A stretch of 64,000 nt of DNA from PALSA-270 sp963770245 (GCA_963770245.1 CAVYOX010000014.1:1018989-1082988), one strand, 5' to 3'; counted from the stretch's first letter, positions 26,381-36,275 are shown. The notes: a model not told the origin generated them from the sequence alone. Numbers and translations: made by a program.

Positions 26381-27856
26381 CTAGAATTTCCGGGAATGAT
26401 CCTTGGCCCAACGTTCGACTACCACTTTTTTCTCGGTATAGAACTCGACCCCATCCCGGCCCTGGCCATGAAGATCGCCGAAGAAGCTGTTCTTCCATCC
26501 GCTGAACGGGAAATAAGCCATGGGAGCAGCGACTCCAATATTGATCCCGATATTTCCCGCGGGCGCTTCGTAGCGGAACTGTCGCGCAGCCGAGCCACTT
26601 GAAGTAAACAGCGACGCCTGATTGCCGAAGGCGCTGCGGCGCAGAAATACGAGTGCCTCGTCCATGTCCTGGGCATGGACCAGACTCAAGACTGGGCCAA
26701 AGATCTCGGTATCGGTGAGTTCACTCGCGATCGGCACACCATCGAGAATTGTAGGGTTTACGAAATTCCCGGACTCGTATTTTGGAATTCTGGAATTGCG
26801 GCCGTCCAGCAGGACCGTCGCCCCTTCGGCCGCGCCCATGCCGATGAGGTCTTCGACCCGCGATTTGCTCTGCGACGTGATGACCGGGCCCATCTGCACG
26901 CCTTCCTCCAGACCGTTGCCGACCTTCAGCTTCGCAGCGGCTTCTGTGATCGAACGACTGAAGACTTGCTGCGCGTCTCCGACCGTGACCGCGACCGAAA
27001 CCGCCAGGCAGCGCTGCCCGGCGCAGCCAAAAGCGCTGTCGGAAATGATTTGCGTGGCCATTCCCATATCCGCGTCCGGCAGCACAATCACATGGTTCTT
27101 AGCACCGCCCTGGCACTGCGCCCGCTTGCCATTCGCGGCCGCGCGCGCATAGACATACTTGGCGACGGGAGTGGAACCGACGAAGCTGATGGCGCGAATC
27201 TGGGGATGATCGAGAAGCGCATCCACCACTTTCTTGCCCCCGTTGAGCAGATTCACCACTCCTTTGGGCAGTCCGGTTCGCTGCAGCAAATCGAAGGCGA
27301 AGCGCATGGTGAGCGGAACACGCTCGGAAGGTTTGAGGATGAAGGTATTGCCGCACGCGATCGCGTAGGGAAGAAACCAGAAGGGAATCATGCCCGGGAA
27401 GTTAAAAGGAGTGATCGCGGCAACCACTCCCAGCGGCTGACGGATCATGGTCTCATCAATGCCACGTGCCACATCCTCCAGGTTGTAACCCTGCATCATG
27501 ATGGGGATGCCGCAAGCGACCTCGACGTTCTCGATGGCGCGCCGCATCTCTCCTTTGGCTTCCGCCAGGGTCTTGCCATTTTCCTGGGTAATCAGGCGGC
27601 CAAACTCCTCGAAGTGATCCTCCATGAGCTGTTTCAGCCTGAACAGTGGCTGAATGCGATCTTCGGGCGGCGTGCGGCGCCATTCGAGAAATGCGGCAGA
27701 AGCCGCGTCCACGGCGGCCAGAACATCGCTGGCGTCGGACAAAGGAACCTTGGCGAGCACTTCGCCGGTGGCGGGGTTGAGCACATCCTGGGACTCGGAT
27801 CCAGACGCGCCGCGCCATTGCCCATTGACGAAATTCGTTAGCTGCTCGCTGTGCAT
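26381..27856 (-). CDS. mmsA: CoA-acylating methylmalonate-semialdehyde dehydrogenase
   Basis: 491 residues, full length for the family. It oxidises (methyl)malonate semialdehyde with NAD and CoA to propionyl-CoA or acetyl-CoA plus CO2, in valine and myo-inositol or beta-alanine breakdown. Aldehyde-dehydrogenase landmarks: ITPFNFPGMIPFWFLP near residue 150, cofactor loop ISFVGSTPVAKYVY, and the catalytic Cys in FGCAGQRCLAVS near 287. The QGGAKNH segment, in place of the usual ELGGK of other aldehyde dehydrogenases, is characteristic of the MmsA/IolA group. No inositol or valine genes are next to it. The next gene upstream (gap-pgk-tpiA run) ends 205 bases away. Confidence 0.9.
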   Translation of the reverse strand: MHSEQLTNFVNGQWRGASGSESQDVLNPATGEVLAKVPLSDASDVLAAVDAASAAFLEWRRTPPEDRIQPLFRLKQLMEDHFEEFGRLITQENGKTLAEAKGEMRRAIENVEVACGIPIMMQGYNLEDVARGIDETMIRQPLGVVAAITPFNFPGMIPFWFLPYAIACGNTFILKPSERVPLTMRFAFDLLQRTGLPKGVVNLLNGGKKVVDALLDHPQIRAISFVGSTPVAKYVYARAAANGKRAQCQGGAKNHVIVLPDADMGMATQIISDSAFGCAGQRCLAVSVAVTVGDAQQVFSRSITEAAAKLKVGNGLEEGVQMGPVITSQSKSRVEDLIGMGAAEGATVLLDGRNSRIPKYESGNFVNPTILDGVPIASELTDTEIFGPVLSLVHAQDMDEALVFLRRSAFGNQASLFTSSGSAARQFRYEAPAGNIGINIGVAAPMAYFPFSGWKNSFFGDLHGQGRDGVEFYTEKKVVVERWAKDHSRKF

Positions 27857-28061
27857 GGGTGGGGTTACCTTTCCAATCAGGCTTCGACAAGCCGGTGGCC
27901 GCGCCTTCGATGTCCCCGGAGAACGGGGCGATCCGCGGCCGACGTTACGGTCCGGACCCGACTTTGTGGCCCGTCATTCATCTCGGGGAGAAGCTCGCGA
28001 GCGCTATGTTCTCCGTCGTGATGGCGAGGAGCAAAGGAGGGTCGACGGTTGACGGACCCGG

Positions 28062-28814
28062 TCAATACTTGACGATTGCCGCAAACGATTTCGGATCCAA
28101 GCTTGCGCCCCCGACCAAGGCGCCGTCGATCTCCGTTTCTGCCATCAAGCCTTTGACGTTCTCTGGCTTCACCGAGCCGCCGTAGAGAATCCGCAGGTTG
28201 TCCGAAAAAACCGGACTGAACGCCTTCGCCGCCTCGCCACGGATGAGGGCATGGGCCTCAGACGCCAGTTGAGGCGTAGCTGTCTTGCCTGTTCCGATGG
28301 CCCAGACGGGTTCGTAGGCAACGATCAACTTGGCCGCCTTCTTCGCCGAGATGGCGTGGAACGCCCGCAGGCACTGCCGGCGCAGCACATCCTCGGTCAA
28401 GCCTGCCTCCCGCTCTTCGAGGACTTCCCCCACGCAGACGATGGGTGTCAACCCGGCTTCGAGCGCTGCCTTGAGCTTGAAATTGACGATGTCGTCGGTC
28501 TCGCCGAAATACTGGCGACGCTCGGAGTGCCCGATGATCACATGAGTGCAGCCGATGTCGAGCAGCATGCCGGGGCAGATCTCGCCGGTATAGGCGCCTT
28601 CCTTCTCCCAGTGCAGATCCTGTGCTCCCACGGCAACCTCGGACCCTTTCGCCTCGGCGATCGCGACATAGAGATCGATGTAGGGAGGGCAAACCACGAT
28701 CTCATCGCGCGCGTGCCCGGCCACCATGGGCAAGAACTCCTGAAAGAACGCCAGCGTTTGGGTTGGATTCTTGTACATCTTCCAGTTGGCGGCCATTACT
28801 TTTTTTCGCGGCAT
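28062..28814 (-). CDS. tpiA: Triose-phosphate isomerase
   Basis: 250 residues, typical length. It interconverts dihydroxyacetone phosphate and glyceraldehyde 3-phosphate in glycolysis and gluconeogenesis, in the cytosol. All catalytic parts are visible: Lys in AANWKMYKN, His and the loop in VIIGHSERRQYFGE, the base Glu in VAYEPVWAIGTGKTA, and the phosphate-binding LYGGSVKPEN near the end. It is the last gene of a gap-pgk-tpiA run; the gap from pgk is 63 bases. Confidence 0.97.
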   Translation of the reverse strand: MPRKKVMAANWKMYKNPTQTLAFFQEFLPMVAGHARDEIVVCPPYIDLYVAIAEAKGSEVAVGAQDLHWEKEGAYTGEICPGMLLDIGCTHVIIGHSERRQYFGETDDIVNFKLKAALEAGLTPIVCVGEVLEEREAGLTEDVLRRQCLRAFHAISAKKAAKLIVAYEPVWAIGTGKTATPQLASEAHALIRGEAAKAFSPVFSDNLRILYGGSVKPENVKGLMAETEIDGALVGGASLDPKSFAAIVKY

Positions 28815-28877
28815 AGATTCCTTTTGAAATCGGCGCAGCGCCAGTGCCCCGTCGGCAAGCTCAGGGCAAGTCCGCAG

Positions 28878-30089
28878 TTAGTGTTTTTCGGTCAACGCTT
28901 CCACTCCTGGCAGCTTCTTGCCCTCGAGGAATTCGAGCGATGCCCCTCCGCCGGTGGAAATATGGGTAATCTTCTCCGCCACCCCTGCTGCGTGCACAGC
29001 GGAAACCGAATCTCCGCCTCCCACAATCGAGGTTGCCCCGGCATTGTCGGCGATGGCGTGCGCAATCTTGAACGTTCCCTTGGCAAAGGGAGCGACTTCG
29101 AATACGCCCATCGGCCCGTTCCACACGATTGTGCGGGCTCGAGAAATCTCTTCCGAGAACATCTCCACCGTCTTTGGCCCGATATCGAGCGCCATCATAT
29201 TGGCGGGGATAGGCTGTCCCGCGTTTACCGTCTGAATCGTCGCGTTGGCGTCGATCTTGTCAGAAATCACATGGTCGACGGGCAGGAGAAATTTCAGCTT
29301 GCGGGTCTTGGCTTCCTGCAAGAGCTGGCGAGCGAGGTCCACTTTGTCTTCTTCGACCAGAGACTTGCCGATCTGCTCTCCTTGCGCCTTCAGAAATGTG
29401 TAAGCCATGCCGCCGCCAATGATGATGGCATCCACCTTGTCCATGAGATTCCGAATCACCCCAATCTTGTCGCTCACCTTCGCACCTCCCAAAATGGCGA
29501 CAAACGGCTCCTCCGGATGCTCCAAGGCTTTGCTCAAGTAGGTGAGCTCCTTTTGCATAAGCAGCCCAGCGGCAGATTTCTGAACAAACTTGGTGATCCC
29601 GACGGTCGATGCGTGGGCGCGATGTGCAGTACCGAAGGCGTCATTCACGTAAAAGTCAGCAAGGCTGGCCAGTTGCTTCGAGAATTTTTCGTCGTTGGCT
29701 TCTTCCTCGGCGTGAAAGCGAAGGTTTTCGAGCAGCAGAGTCTGCCCCTTCTCCAGCTGGCCCGCCACTTCGCTGGCCTCTGGCCCGACACACTCCGGGC
29801 AGAACCCCACGTTCTCACCCCGAGCCAGTTCCTTGTCGAGCAGCATGCGCAGGCGCTCCGCCACCGGCTTAAGGCTCATTTTCGGGTTCGGCTTCCCCTT
29901 GGGTCGGCCGAGGTGGGACGCCAGAATCACGCGCGCCCCGTGCCGCAGTGCATACTCGATAGTCGGCAAGGTCTCGCGAATGCGGGTTTCGTCCATGACG
30001 CGCCCGTCTTCGAGCGGCACGTTGAAATCCACCCGCATGAAAACACGATGGTCGTTCAGCGGCAAATCACGGATCGAAAGCTTGGACAT
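28878..30089 (-). CDS. pgk: Phosphoglycerate kinase
   Basis: 403 residues, the normal bacterial size. It transfers the phosphate of 1,3-bisphosphoglycerate to ADP. Landmarks: N-terminal RVDFNVPL and LASHLGRPKG substrate-binding blocks, VAILGGAKVSDKIGVI near residue 200, the nucleotide-binding WNGPMGVFE near 330 and the C-terminal GGGDSVSAV and STGGGASLEFLEG blocks. It sits 84 bases after gap and 63 before tpiA, so the three are likely one transcript. Confidence 0.97.
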   Translation of the reverse strand: MSKLSIRDLPLNDHRVFMRVDFNVPLEDGRVMDETRIRETLPTIEYALRHGARVILASHLGRPKGKPNPKMSLKPVAERLRMLLDKELARGENVGFCPECVGPEASEVAGQLEKGQTLLLENLRFHAEEEANDEKFSKQLASLADFYVNDAFGTAHRAHASTVGITKFVQKSAAGLLMQKELTYLSKALEHPEEPFVAILGGAKVSDKIGVIRNLMDKVDAIIIGGGMAYTFLKAQGEQIGKSLVEEDKVDLARQLLQEAKTRKLKFLLPVDHVISDKIDANATIQTVNAGQPIPANMMALDIGPKTVEMFSEEISRARTIVWNGPMGVFEVAPFAKGTFKIAHAIADNAGATSIVGGGDSVSAVHAAGVAEKITHISTGGGASLEFLEGKKLPGVEALTEKH

Positions 30090-30173
30090 GGCGGGATTCC
30101 TGTCAGAGTAACGCCGGTGCCCTGTGCCGCGGACGAGGTCCGCGGCGAGGGAGGGCGGCGCTAGGATCCGTAT

Positions 30174-31184
30174 CTATATTCCTTTGCTGGCAATGTAGTT
30201 GATCAGGTCACGGACGCGGCTGGAATAGCCCCATTCGTTGTCATACCACGAGATCACTTTCAAGCAGTTGCCGGCGACCACCAAGGTCATCGGGGCATCG
30301 ACGATCGAAGAGCGGCTGTCGCCCTTAAAATCCGCCGAGACCAGTTCGTTTTCTTCATAGCCGAGATAGCCCTTCAGCGGGCCGCTTTCGGACGCCTTTT
30401 TTAACGCCGCATTCAGCTCGTCTCGGGTTGTCTTTTTTTCGACAAACGCCACCAGATCCACCACCGAGACGTTCGGTGTAGGAACGCGCATGGCGAAACC
30501 GTCCAGCTTGCCCGCCAGGTCCGGGATCACGAGCTTCAGGGCCTTGGCCGCGCCGGTCGAGGTCGGAATCATACTGACCGCTGCCGCCCGCGCCCGCCGC
30601 AGATCCTTGTGCGGGAAATCCAGAATCACCTGGTCATTGGTGTAGGAGTGAATGGTCGTCATGGTTCCGCTGACAATCTTGAAGTTGTCGTTGACGACTT
30701 TGGCAATCGGCGCCAGACAATTGGTTGTGCAGGATGCATTCGAAATGATGTGATGCTTGGCGGGGTCATAGACTTCGTGATTCACCCCGAGGACCAGGGT
30801 GACGTCCTCATTCTTGGCGGGGGCGGAGATGATCACTTTTTTCACCGTACCGCGCATATGCTTCTTGGCATCGACAGCATCGGTGAAACGGCCCGTCGAT
30901 TCCAGTACGATCTGGGCGCCCACCGATTCCCAGGGCAGCTTGGCGGGGTCCTTTTCGGCGAAGACTTTGATGGTCCGGTTGTCGACCGTAATGCTGTCGG
31001 AGCCGGAGGAAATCTTGTTTTGCAGGTTGCCGAGGATCGAGTCGTACTTCAGCAAATGAGCGAGGGTCTTCGGATCAGTAAGGTCGTTGACCGCAACGAA
31101 CTCGATATTGGGGTCGTTGAGCGATGCGCGCAAGACGTTGCGCCCGATGCGCCCAAACCCGTTAATGCCTACTTTGACTGCCAT
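30174..31184 (-). CDS. gap: Glyceraldehyde-3-phosphate dehydrogenase, type I
   Basis: 336 residues. It oxidises glyceraldehyde 3-phosphate to 1,3-bisphosphoglycerate with NAD. The Rossmann start GINGFGRIGRNVLRA, the catalytic Cys in SNASCTTNCLAP near residue 155, and SWYDNEWGYSSRV near the end are all present. A GGAGG ribosome binding site stands just before the ATG. It is the first gene of the gap-pgk-tpiA run; 158 bases separate it from the oxidoreductase gene upstream. Confidence 0.97.
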   Translation of the reverse strand: MAVKVGINGFGRIGRNVLRASLNDPNIEFVAVNDLTDPKTLAHLLKYDSILGNLQNKISSGSDSITVDNRTIKVFAEKDPAKLPWESVGAQIVLESTGRFTDAVDAKKHMRGTVKKVIISAPAKNEDVTLVLGVNHEVYDPAKHHIISNASCTTNCLAPIAKVVNDNFKIVSGTMTTIHSYTNDQVILDFPHKDLRRARAAAVSMIPTSTGAAKALKLVIPDLAGKLDGFAMRVPTPNVSVVDLVAFVEKKTTRDELNAALKKASESGPLKGYLGYEENELVSADFKGDSRSSIVDAPMTLVVAGNCLKVISWYDNEWGYSSRVRDLINYIASKGI

Positions 31185-31342
31185 GTCGCCTCCGAGAGAG
31201 AAGTTGAAGACACACCAATGAAACTGCTGGGTTGACCGGAACTAAAAATCTTAACAGGCGAACGTGCGCGGCGGCAAATGACTCAACCGCGAGGAGAATC
31301 ACGCACGGTGCGGCCAATTCCCGCGAAGCCAAGGTCACCCCA

Positions 31343-31708
31343 TCATGGCTTCGATCCCACCTCGATTTCGAAATAGATATTTTCCTTGCTCCACAAAAAC
31401 GATATCCGCGCTAGCCAATATTTTCGTCGGATGGTATTGCCAGCGCGCGGGAAGTCTTCGCTCGGCAAGAGGCGAGCCGTGGCCGTAAATTCCGGTCCCG
31501 TGACCTTGCCGCGCATCGTACAGGGAGCGACTCGAACCTGGGGATTGTTGCGGATACGCTTGGATTTTCCGGAGTCGCTACGGGACATGACGTAGAGCTT
31601 GCCATCGCCTTCCCCAAACCAGACAGGGGTGGGAACCGCCCGACCGGTTTTTCGGAAGGTGGTAAGAGAGATGTATTTGTGGCCCTGAATTTCCGGCGGG
31701 ATAGGCAT
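31343..31708 (-). CDS. PPOX-class (F420-type) split-barrel oxidoreductase
   Basis: 121 residues from the ATG at 31708; earlier in-frame starts add a tail with no resemblance to the family. The protein opens KYISLTTFRKTGRAVPTPVWF, then LYVMSRSDSGKSKRIRNNPQVRVAPC, the pattern of PPOX-class F420-dependent enzymes of the PNPOx-like split-barrel family. The cofactor (F420 or flavin) cannot be decided from sequence alone, and the substrate is unknown. It diverges from the kinase-like gene at 31991. Confidence 0.75.
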   Translation of the reverse strand: MPIPPEIQGHKYISLTTFRKTGRAVPTPVWFGEGDGKLYVMSRSDSGKSKRIRNNPQVRVAPCTMRGKVTGPEFTATARLLPSEDFPRAGNTIRRKYWLARISFLWSKENIYFEIEVGSKP

Positions 31709-31990
31709 CGCGCTATTGTACCCACGGGGTGCCGGATTGATTTCCACATTCCAGGCCCCGTGGTTGCCCGCGTACTGTCTTTCCTGCATTCTCGTCGGAG
31801 TCATCCTGTATGTGGCCTGTATGCGGTGGTTTGTCCGACGCCCGCGAGCAATCTTTTGCGGATCTTCTTCTTCGGCAGGAGCACCCTGACGGCCTTTGCT
31901 CGCGCGAGTCCGGAAGGGCCGCTGCTGTCGGTGGTACCTGTCCTTCCCCTGACATTGCCCGCGACCCCGTCCCTGTGTTACAAGCCAAGC

Positions 31991-32881
31991 ATGCGTAAAT
32001 GGATGAGCGAGCGCCTAAAGCGCCGCAAGAAGGCTCCCGAGAAGCCGCCCGCGGAAGCCGCCCAGGCTCCACTGCAACCCAAATACTTTGATGCCCAGGA
32101 GTCTAGCGCCGCTCCTGAGGCCGAACAGCGTGATTCCGAGCAGTCTGCCCCCGAATCAATCGAGCCGCCCCCTACCCAGGAGTCGCCCGCTGACCCATCG
32201 CCCCGCGCCCAGACCCGTCCCCAAGTTGGCGGCGAAGACGCCAGCCGTGGCCGGCGGCGGCGCCGGGGCAGAGGTGGACGGGGACGGGGTCGCCAGGGTG
32301 GCCAAGCCTCCACGGGGCCGCGCCCGGACGAGGCCTCCCAGCCGCAACCGGAAGCGGGCGGACGGGCCGCCGCGGTCGCCCAGCCTCGCGCCGTTCCCTC
32401 GGGTGTGCCCAAGGGCGTGATGATCCTTGCCATCGGTCTGCCTGGATCCGGGAAAAGCGCCTGGTTCAAGCGGCACAGCATCAACCCGCTCTCGAGCGAT
32501 TTATTGCGAACATTGCTTTTCGACGATCCCACCGAACAACGTTATCAGGACCTAGTCTTTTCCAATCTGCGTTCCATGCTCAAAGCCCGGCTGATCGCGC
32601 GTCGTCCCCTGAACTACGTAGACGCCACCAATCTCACTCCCCAGGAACGGCAGAACTGGATCAAGTTGGCGCATGACTATGGATACGAGGCGCACGCCGT
32701 ATTCTTTGACGTACCGGTCGAGGTTTGCCTGGAGCGCAACCAGCGCCGGGAACGCATGGTTCCAGAAGACGTGATGCGGCGCATGGCCGCCAAGCTGCGC
32801 CCGCCAACCTTTGAAGAGGGGTTTACGAAAATCACTGCGGTGAAGGTGAAGAAGAAAGAAGGAGAACCTGCTCCCGGTTAG
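31991..32881 (+). CDS. P-loop polynucleotide-kinase-like protein with an RG-rich N-terminal tail
   Basis: 296 residues from the ATG at 31991. Residues 1-140 are disordered: a basic start, a Pro/Glu/Gln-rich stretch, then an Arg-Gly run (residues 86-103) like nucleic-acid-binding RGG tails. From 141 there is a P-loop kinase domain of the AAA_33 (zeta-toxin/PNK-like) kind: Walker A GLPGSGKS at 149-156, SSDLLR, a YVDATNLTPQER block and the lid FDVPVEVCLERNQRRERMVPEDVMRRM. It probably phosphorylates a nucleic-acid end or a small substrate; the RG tail suggests RNA association. This is inference. Confidence 0.75.
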   Translation: MRKWMSERLKRRKKAPEKPPAEAAQAPLQPKYFDAQESSAAPEAEQRDSEQSAPESIEPPPTQESPADPSPRAQTRPQVGGEDASRGRRRRRGRGGRGRGRQGGQASTGPRPDEASQPQPEAGGRAAAVAQPRAVPSGVPKGVMILAIGLPGSGKSAWFKRHSINPLSSDLLRTLLFDDPTEQRYQDLVFSNLRSMLKARLIARRPLNYVDATNLTPQERQNWIKLAHDYGYEAHAVFFDVPVEVCLERNQRRERMVPEDVMRRMAAKLRPPTFEEGFTKITAVKVKKKEGEPAPG

Positions 32882-32926
32882 GCCAGAATGCTGGGACAGA
32901 TCTTCCGCCGCTCGAGTGGGATCAAA

Positions 32927-32960
32927 GTAAAACGCCGTCCCCAGGGGGACGGCGTTTTAC
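32927..32960. terminator. Bidirectional hairpin terminator
   Basis: A perfect 16-bp inverted repeat GTAAAACGCCGTCCCC around an AG loop. The A/T-rich ends give a U tract on both strands. It lies between two convergent genes (ends 32881 and 32977). Confidence 0.9.
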
Positions 32961-32976
32961 CTGCTCGCGAGCTAGT

Positions 32977-35175
32977 CTATCGATGTCCAGAATGCCCGCC
33001 GCCCCCGCCCGAGGAATGCGAACTCCCCGAGCTGCGCGACCCGTATGAGCCCTGAGACGACGGCGCAGAATAACTGCGCCCCGAATCGGCACGGTAAGAC
33101 GGCGCAGAACTCCGGGACCCGGATGAGCTGTATCGCGAAGACTCTCCGTTAGACCCATAGGACCTCGAATACGCTCCCGCGTAGCTACGAGGCCCGGTCG
33201 AGTATCCGAGCGACGAAGAACGTCCGCTGTATGCGTTCGACGCATAGTTTGACGGAGCGGTTCTCGCCGGACCGCTCGACTGCGGCGCGAAACTCGAAGT
33301 CCGGCTGTGGCTCGATTCTGAAGATGAGTGTGGAGTGCTGCGCTCACTGGGCCTTGCGGAACCACCGCTCGGCGCGCGCGGCGTCGACCGCATTTCGGGC
33401 GAGCTGCGAGGTTGAGATACCGGACCTCCTGCACCGATCCGCGCCCCTGCCGGTGGCCGAGGCACGTAGTTGTGGGCGGTCAGCGCGCTGCGATTCGATC
33501 CCACACCGGTTTGCGGTGGTCGAGGTACGGAATGGACGGAAGCGGATACCGCTGCGTCAAAGCGTCCCGCCGACGGACCCGCCGCTCGCGACCCAACCAC
33601 CGGCCGCGAGAACGAGCGCGATGGTGATACGGCGCTGGCTCGGCCGGCGTTTGGCCCCAACCCACTGGCTCGACTTGGCGAAACCGGCACCTGGCCTCCA
33701 AGCGACGACCTACCGAATTCAGTTGCCGGAACCCGAACCGCCGTTCCCCGGACCGACAGGGAATTGGTTAGAGTCCCCCGCGGGACCGCGATCGCGCCGC
33801 CCGGCGCGTGCAGGTTGGCGTATTGGAACGATGCGCCCGCGAACCCGCCGCCGTGATAGAAGCCGCTAAACCGGTTGATGTTCGTAATGTGGGTGTTGTA
33901 GACATTCACTCGCGAGAAGTATCCCCAGCTCCCACGATACCAGGGGAAGAACGGCTCGCCCCAGCCCAGCGGGCACCAGCCAATACCGCCGCCAAACCCG
34001 AATCCAAATCCGATCCCAAAGCGCGGTCCCCCAAACCAGGCAACCAGCGCGGGGGCATAGAAAGGACGGGCATAGTACGGCCCCGGAGCCCAACCCCAGA
34101 AACCGTCGCCATAAACCCAGCGGCCATAGTGGAACGGCGCGAATCCCCAAGGCTCGTCGTCGACCCAGGTCCAGCCCCAAGGACTGATCCAGACCCAGTG
34201 CCCGTAGGTATAAGGCGCCCATCCCGCGGCCACCCCTGACGGTACCCAAACTTCTCCGTAAGGTGCCTCCGCGCGCCAGGTTCCGTAGCCGTCCAGGTCT
34301 TCGGCTCCAATCACACCCGGCGCCACATACTGCGCAGAGATGGAATGATCTTCGTGTTCGTCGCGCACCTTACACCAGTCGTCGAAGCCGTCAGGCGGCG
34401 GTGCCTCAGAGACCTCATGCTTGAGCGAGGTGCCGTTCGTGAAACGAACTCTCTCATGGGCTTTGACCACGACCGCTGGACCGTTGCCGGTGGCGTCGCC
34501 CTCACCCTTCCAAACTGTGACGACGCTGGCGTCTCCATTCGGATCCACGTCAATGCGATATTCGCCGTTTTTCTGCACGGTGAACGCCAGGTTGGGCGTG
34601 TCTACTTCGTAGACTTCACCATTGAACAGTTGACGGACACGCAGGTCGAGCGTTCCTTGGTGAAGTTCGACCTGTACCTGGTTGTCGCTGATGCTGCCGA
34701 TGGTCAAGCTGCTTTCATTGCTCATCCGCAAAATGCCGGTTCCTACGTTCAACTCGGCACGCGAATCCTTATCAGTCCATACGTTGTCTGAGTTTGTGAG
34801 CGGACGGTTAACCGACCCGGACACCCAATCTCCGGTACCTTGCGGCTGGATCGAAACCGAGCCCGACATATATTGCAGACGCGCCACGCGTCCCGGCGCA
34901 TCATTTTGCGGGCCGGATGGCTCGCCCGGTTGGCCCGCGGGGGGCTCCGCCTGATTCTGCGGAGCGGGCGGTTGGTTGGGGCCAGCCTGATCCGGGGGTT
35001 GCGGGGCCGGCGCTTCGGCCGGCTCAGCCTGGTCTTGCGGCGGTTGAGCCTGCGGCGGCTGAACCTGCTGATCCGGTAGTTGCGAATTGTCGGTTGGAGC
35101 CTGCGCCCAAGCCAGCGCGGCAGTCAGAGACAGCCCGAGCACCATTCCCCAAATGATTTCCTTGAAAGCTTTCAT
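32977..35175 (-). CDS. Exported FecR-domain / DUF6600 protein
   Basis: 732 residues. A signal peptide (ends ALAWAQ) is followed by a Pro/Gln-rich spacer to about residue 95, a FecR-like domain (LQYMSGSVSIQPQGTGDW; SRAELNVGTGILRMSNES) to about 250, then a Trp/Tyr/Gly-rich DUF6600 region (VWPSG-type motif WVPSGVAAGWAPYTYGHWVWISPWGW, cut across 305-330), and a long Ser/Arg/Gly/Tyr-rich low-complexity tail to GHSGHR. FecR domains in such proteins bind peptidoglycan or surface components rather than sense iron; no sigma-factor gene is adjacent. Location is probably the cell envelope. Its end abuts the bidirectional terminator. Confidence 0.75.
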   Translation of the reverse strand: MKAFKEIIWGMVLGLSLTAALAWAQAPTDNSQLPDQQVQPPQAQPPQDQAEPAEAPAPQPPDQAGPNQPPAPQNQAEPPAGQPGEPSGPQNDAPGRVARLQYMSGSVSIQPQGTGDWVSGSVNRPLTNSDNVWTDKDSRAELNVGTGILRMSNESSLTIGSISDNQVQVELHQGTLDLRVRQLFNGEVYEVDTPNLAFTVQKNGEYRIDVDPNGDASVVTVWKGEGDATGNGPAVVVKAHERVRFTNGTSLKHEVSEAPPPDGFDDWCKVRDEHEDHSISAQYVAPGVIGAEDLDGYGTWRAEAPYGEVWVPSGVAAGWAPYTYGHWVWISPWGWTWVDDEPWGFAPFHYGRWVYGDGFWGWAPGPYYARPFYAPALVAWFGGPRFGIGFGFGFGGGIGWCPLGWGEPFFPWYRGSWGYFSRVNVYNTHITNINRFSGFYHGGGFAGASFQYANLHAPGGAIAVPRGTLTNSLSVRGTAVRVPATEFGRSSLGGQVPVSPSRASGLGPNAGRASAVSPSRSFSRPVVGSRAAGPSAGRFDAAVSASVHSVPRPPQTGVGSNRSALTAHNYVPRPPAGARIGAGGPVSQPRSSPEMRSTPRAPSGGSARPSERSTPHSSSESSHSRTSSFAPQSSGPARTAPSNYASNAYSGRSSSLGYSTGPRSYAGAYSRSYGSNGESSRYSSSGSRSSAPSYRADSGRSYSAPSSQGSYGSRSSGSSHSSGGGGGHSGHR

Positions 35176-35407
35176 GGCTCACTCTCCCGGGGAAGGCCAA
35201 CGGAATAGCCTCCCGACTAGCCTCAGGTTCCCGAACGCCCGACGGGCGATGCGGCACCTGGCACATTCCTAACACTGGTTTGAACCCGGCAATCGCCGGT
35301 AAGTTGCGGTGAGGTAGTGAGTTACGCCAGGATGCGGCGGGAATCGGAATGGTTGCTCTGCGGCCTCTTGCGCGGCGGTTCCAGCTAACCTCTTTGTTTG
35401 CTCTTTC

Positions 35408-36016
35408 TTACTTGAGATGTGGCAGGATTTCCTTAAAACCGGCTGAGCCCGAAGACCGCAGGAGCTCGTAAACCGCCATTTCGGTCGATGAGATTACCGC
35501 CCCGGCTGCCTGCATCCGTTCCAGACCGATTTTCCAATTCCACTCGGTTCGTGAGCTGATCGCATCCGATGCCACATGCACCACGTAGCCTCCCCGTAAT
35601 GCGTCAAGTGCCGTCTGCATGACACAGATGTGGCTTTCCATGCCGCAGAGCAGGAGCGTGGTACGGTGGCCGGGCAAGCGCTTGAGCAGGGAGCAAAACA
35701 CCTCGCTCCCAAAGCAGGAGAACGCCTGTTTGTCGATGGCGGTCGTCTCCGGCAGCAGGGAAGCGATCTCGGGCACGGTGCCGCCCAGACCCTTGGCATA
35801 CTGCGTGCTCACGAGCACCGGCATCTTCAGAATGCCGGCCATCCGCACCAGCAGTGTCGAGTTTTTGACCAGCTCTTCTTTTCGGAAGATGGGAGGCAAA
35901 AGCTTTGCCTGCACATCGACCGCAATGAGCGCGCACGCCTCCGCCTCGAGCCGGCGGCGCGCAATTTCCGCGTAGTCGGCGCTCACACGGTCGACACTGC
36001 CGAGAGCGGTCACCAT
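35408..36016 (-). CDS. Isochorismatase-fold cysteine hydrolase
   Basis: 202 residues. The family triad is visible: Asp in LIAVDVQAKLLPP (about residue 34), Lys in TAIDKQAFSCF (about 95) and the nucleophile Cys in CGMESHICVMQTALDAL (about 131). It resembles the YcaC-like hydrolase branch. The natural substrate (an amide or imide) cannot be told. A monocistronic gene, with a tRNA-Gln 185 bases upstream on the other strand. Confidence 0.85.
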   Translation of the reverse strand: MVTALGSVDRVSADYAEIARRRLEAEACALIAVDVQAKLLPPIFRKEELVKNSTLLVRMAGILKMPVLVSTQYAKGLGGTVPEIASLLPETTAIDKQAFSCFGSEVFCSLLKRLPGHRTTLLLCGMESHICVMQTALDALRGGYVVHVASDAISSRTEWNWKIGLERMQAAGAVISSTEMAVYELLRSSGSAGFKEILPHLK

Positions 36017-36201
36017 TGCGGATCCTTGGCGCAGGCAGGGATTGAGTGATTCTAGCGCTCGCGAAGCCTGCCTGTCCGCTTAATTCGTTCTGGCTCGACG
36101 GACTGCGAGCGCAGCCCCTGCGCCCATGTTGACCGCGGTTGGCATAGCCCATAGAATCATAAAATCAAAGCGACGGATGCGCCCGTCGTCCAATCCATCA
36201 C

Positions 36202-36275
36202 TGCCCCCTCGTTCAATGGTAGGACAGCAGATTCTGGATCTGCTTATCGGGGTTCGAATCCCTGGGGGGCAACCA
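36202..36275 (+). tRNA. tRNA-Gln(CTG)
   Basis: A 7-bp acceptor TGCCCCC/GGGGGCA, D arm with GGTAGGACA, anticodon arm GCAGA-TTCTGGA-TCTGC (anticodon CTG), T arm CGGGG-TTCGAAT-CCCTG and an encoded CCA end. All stems pair. Intact and functional in appearance. Confidence 0.95.
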
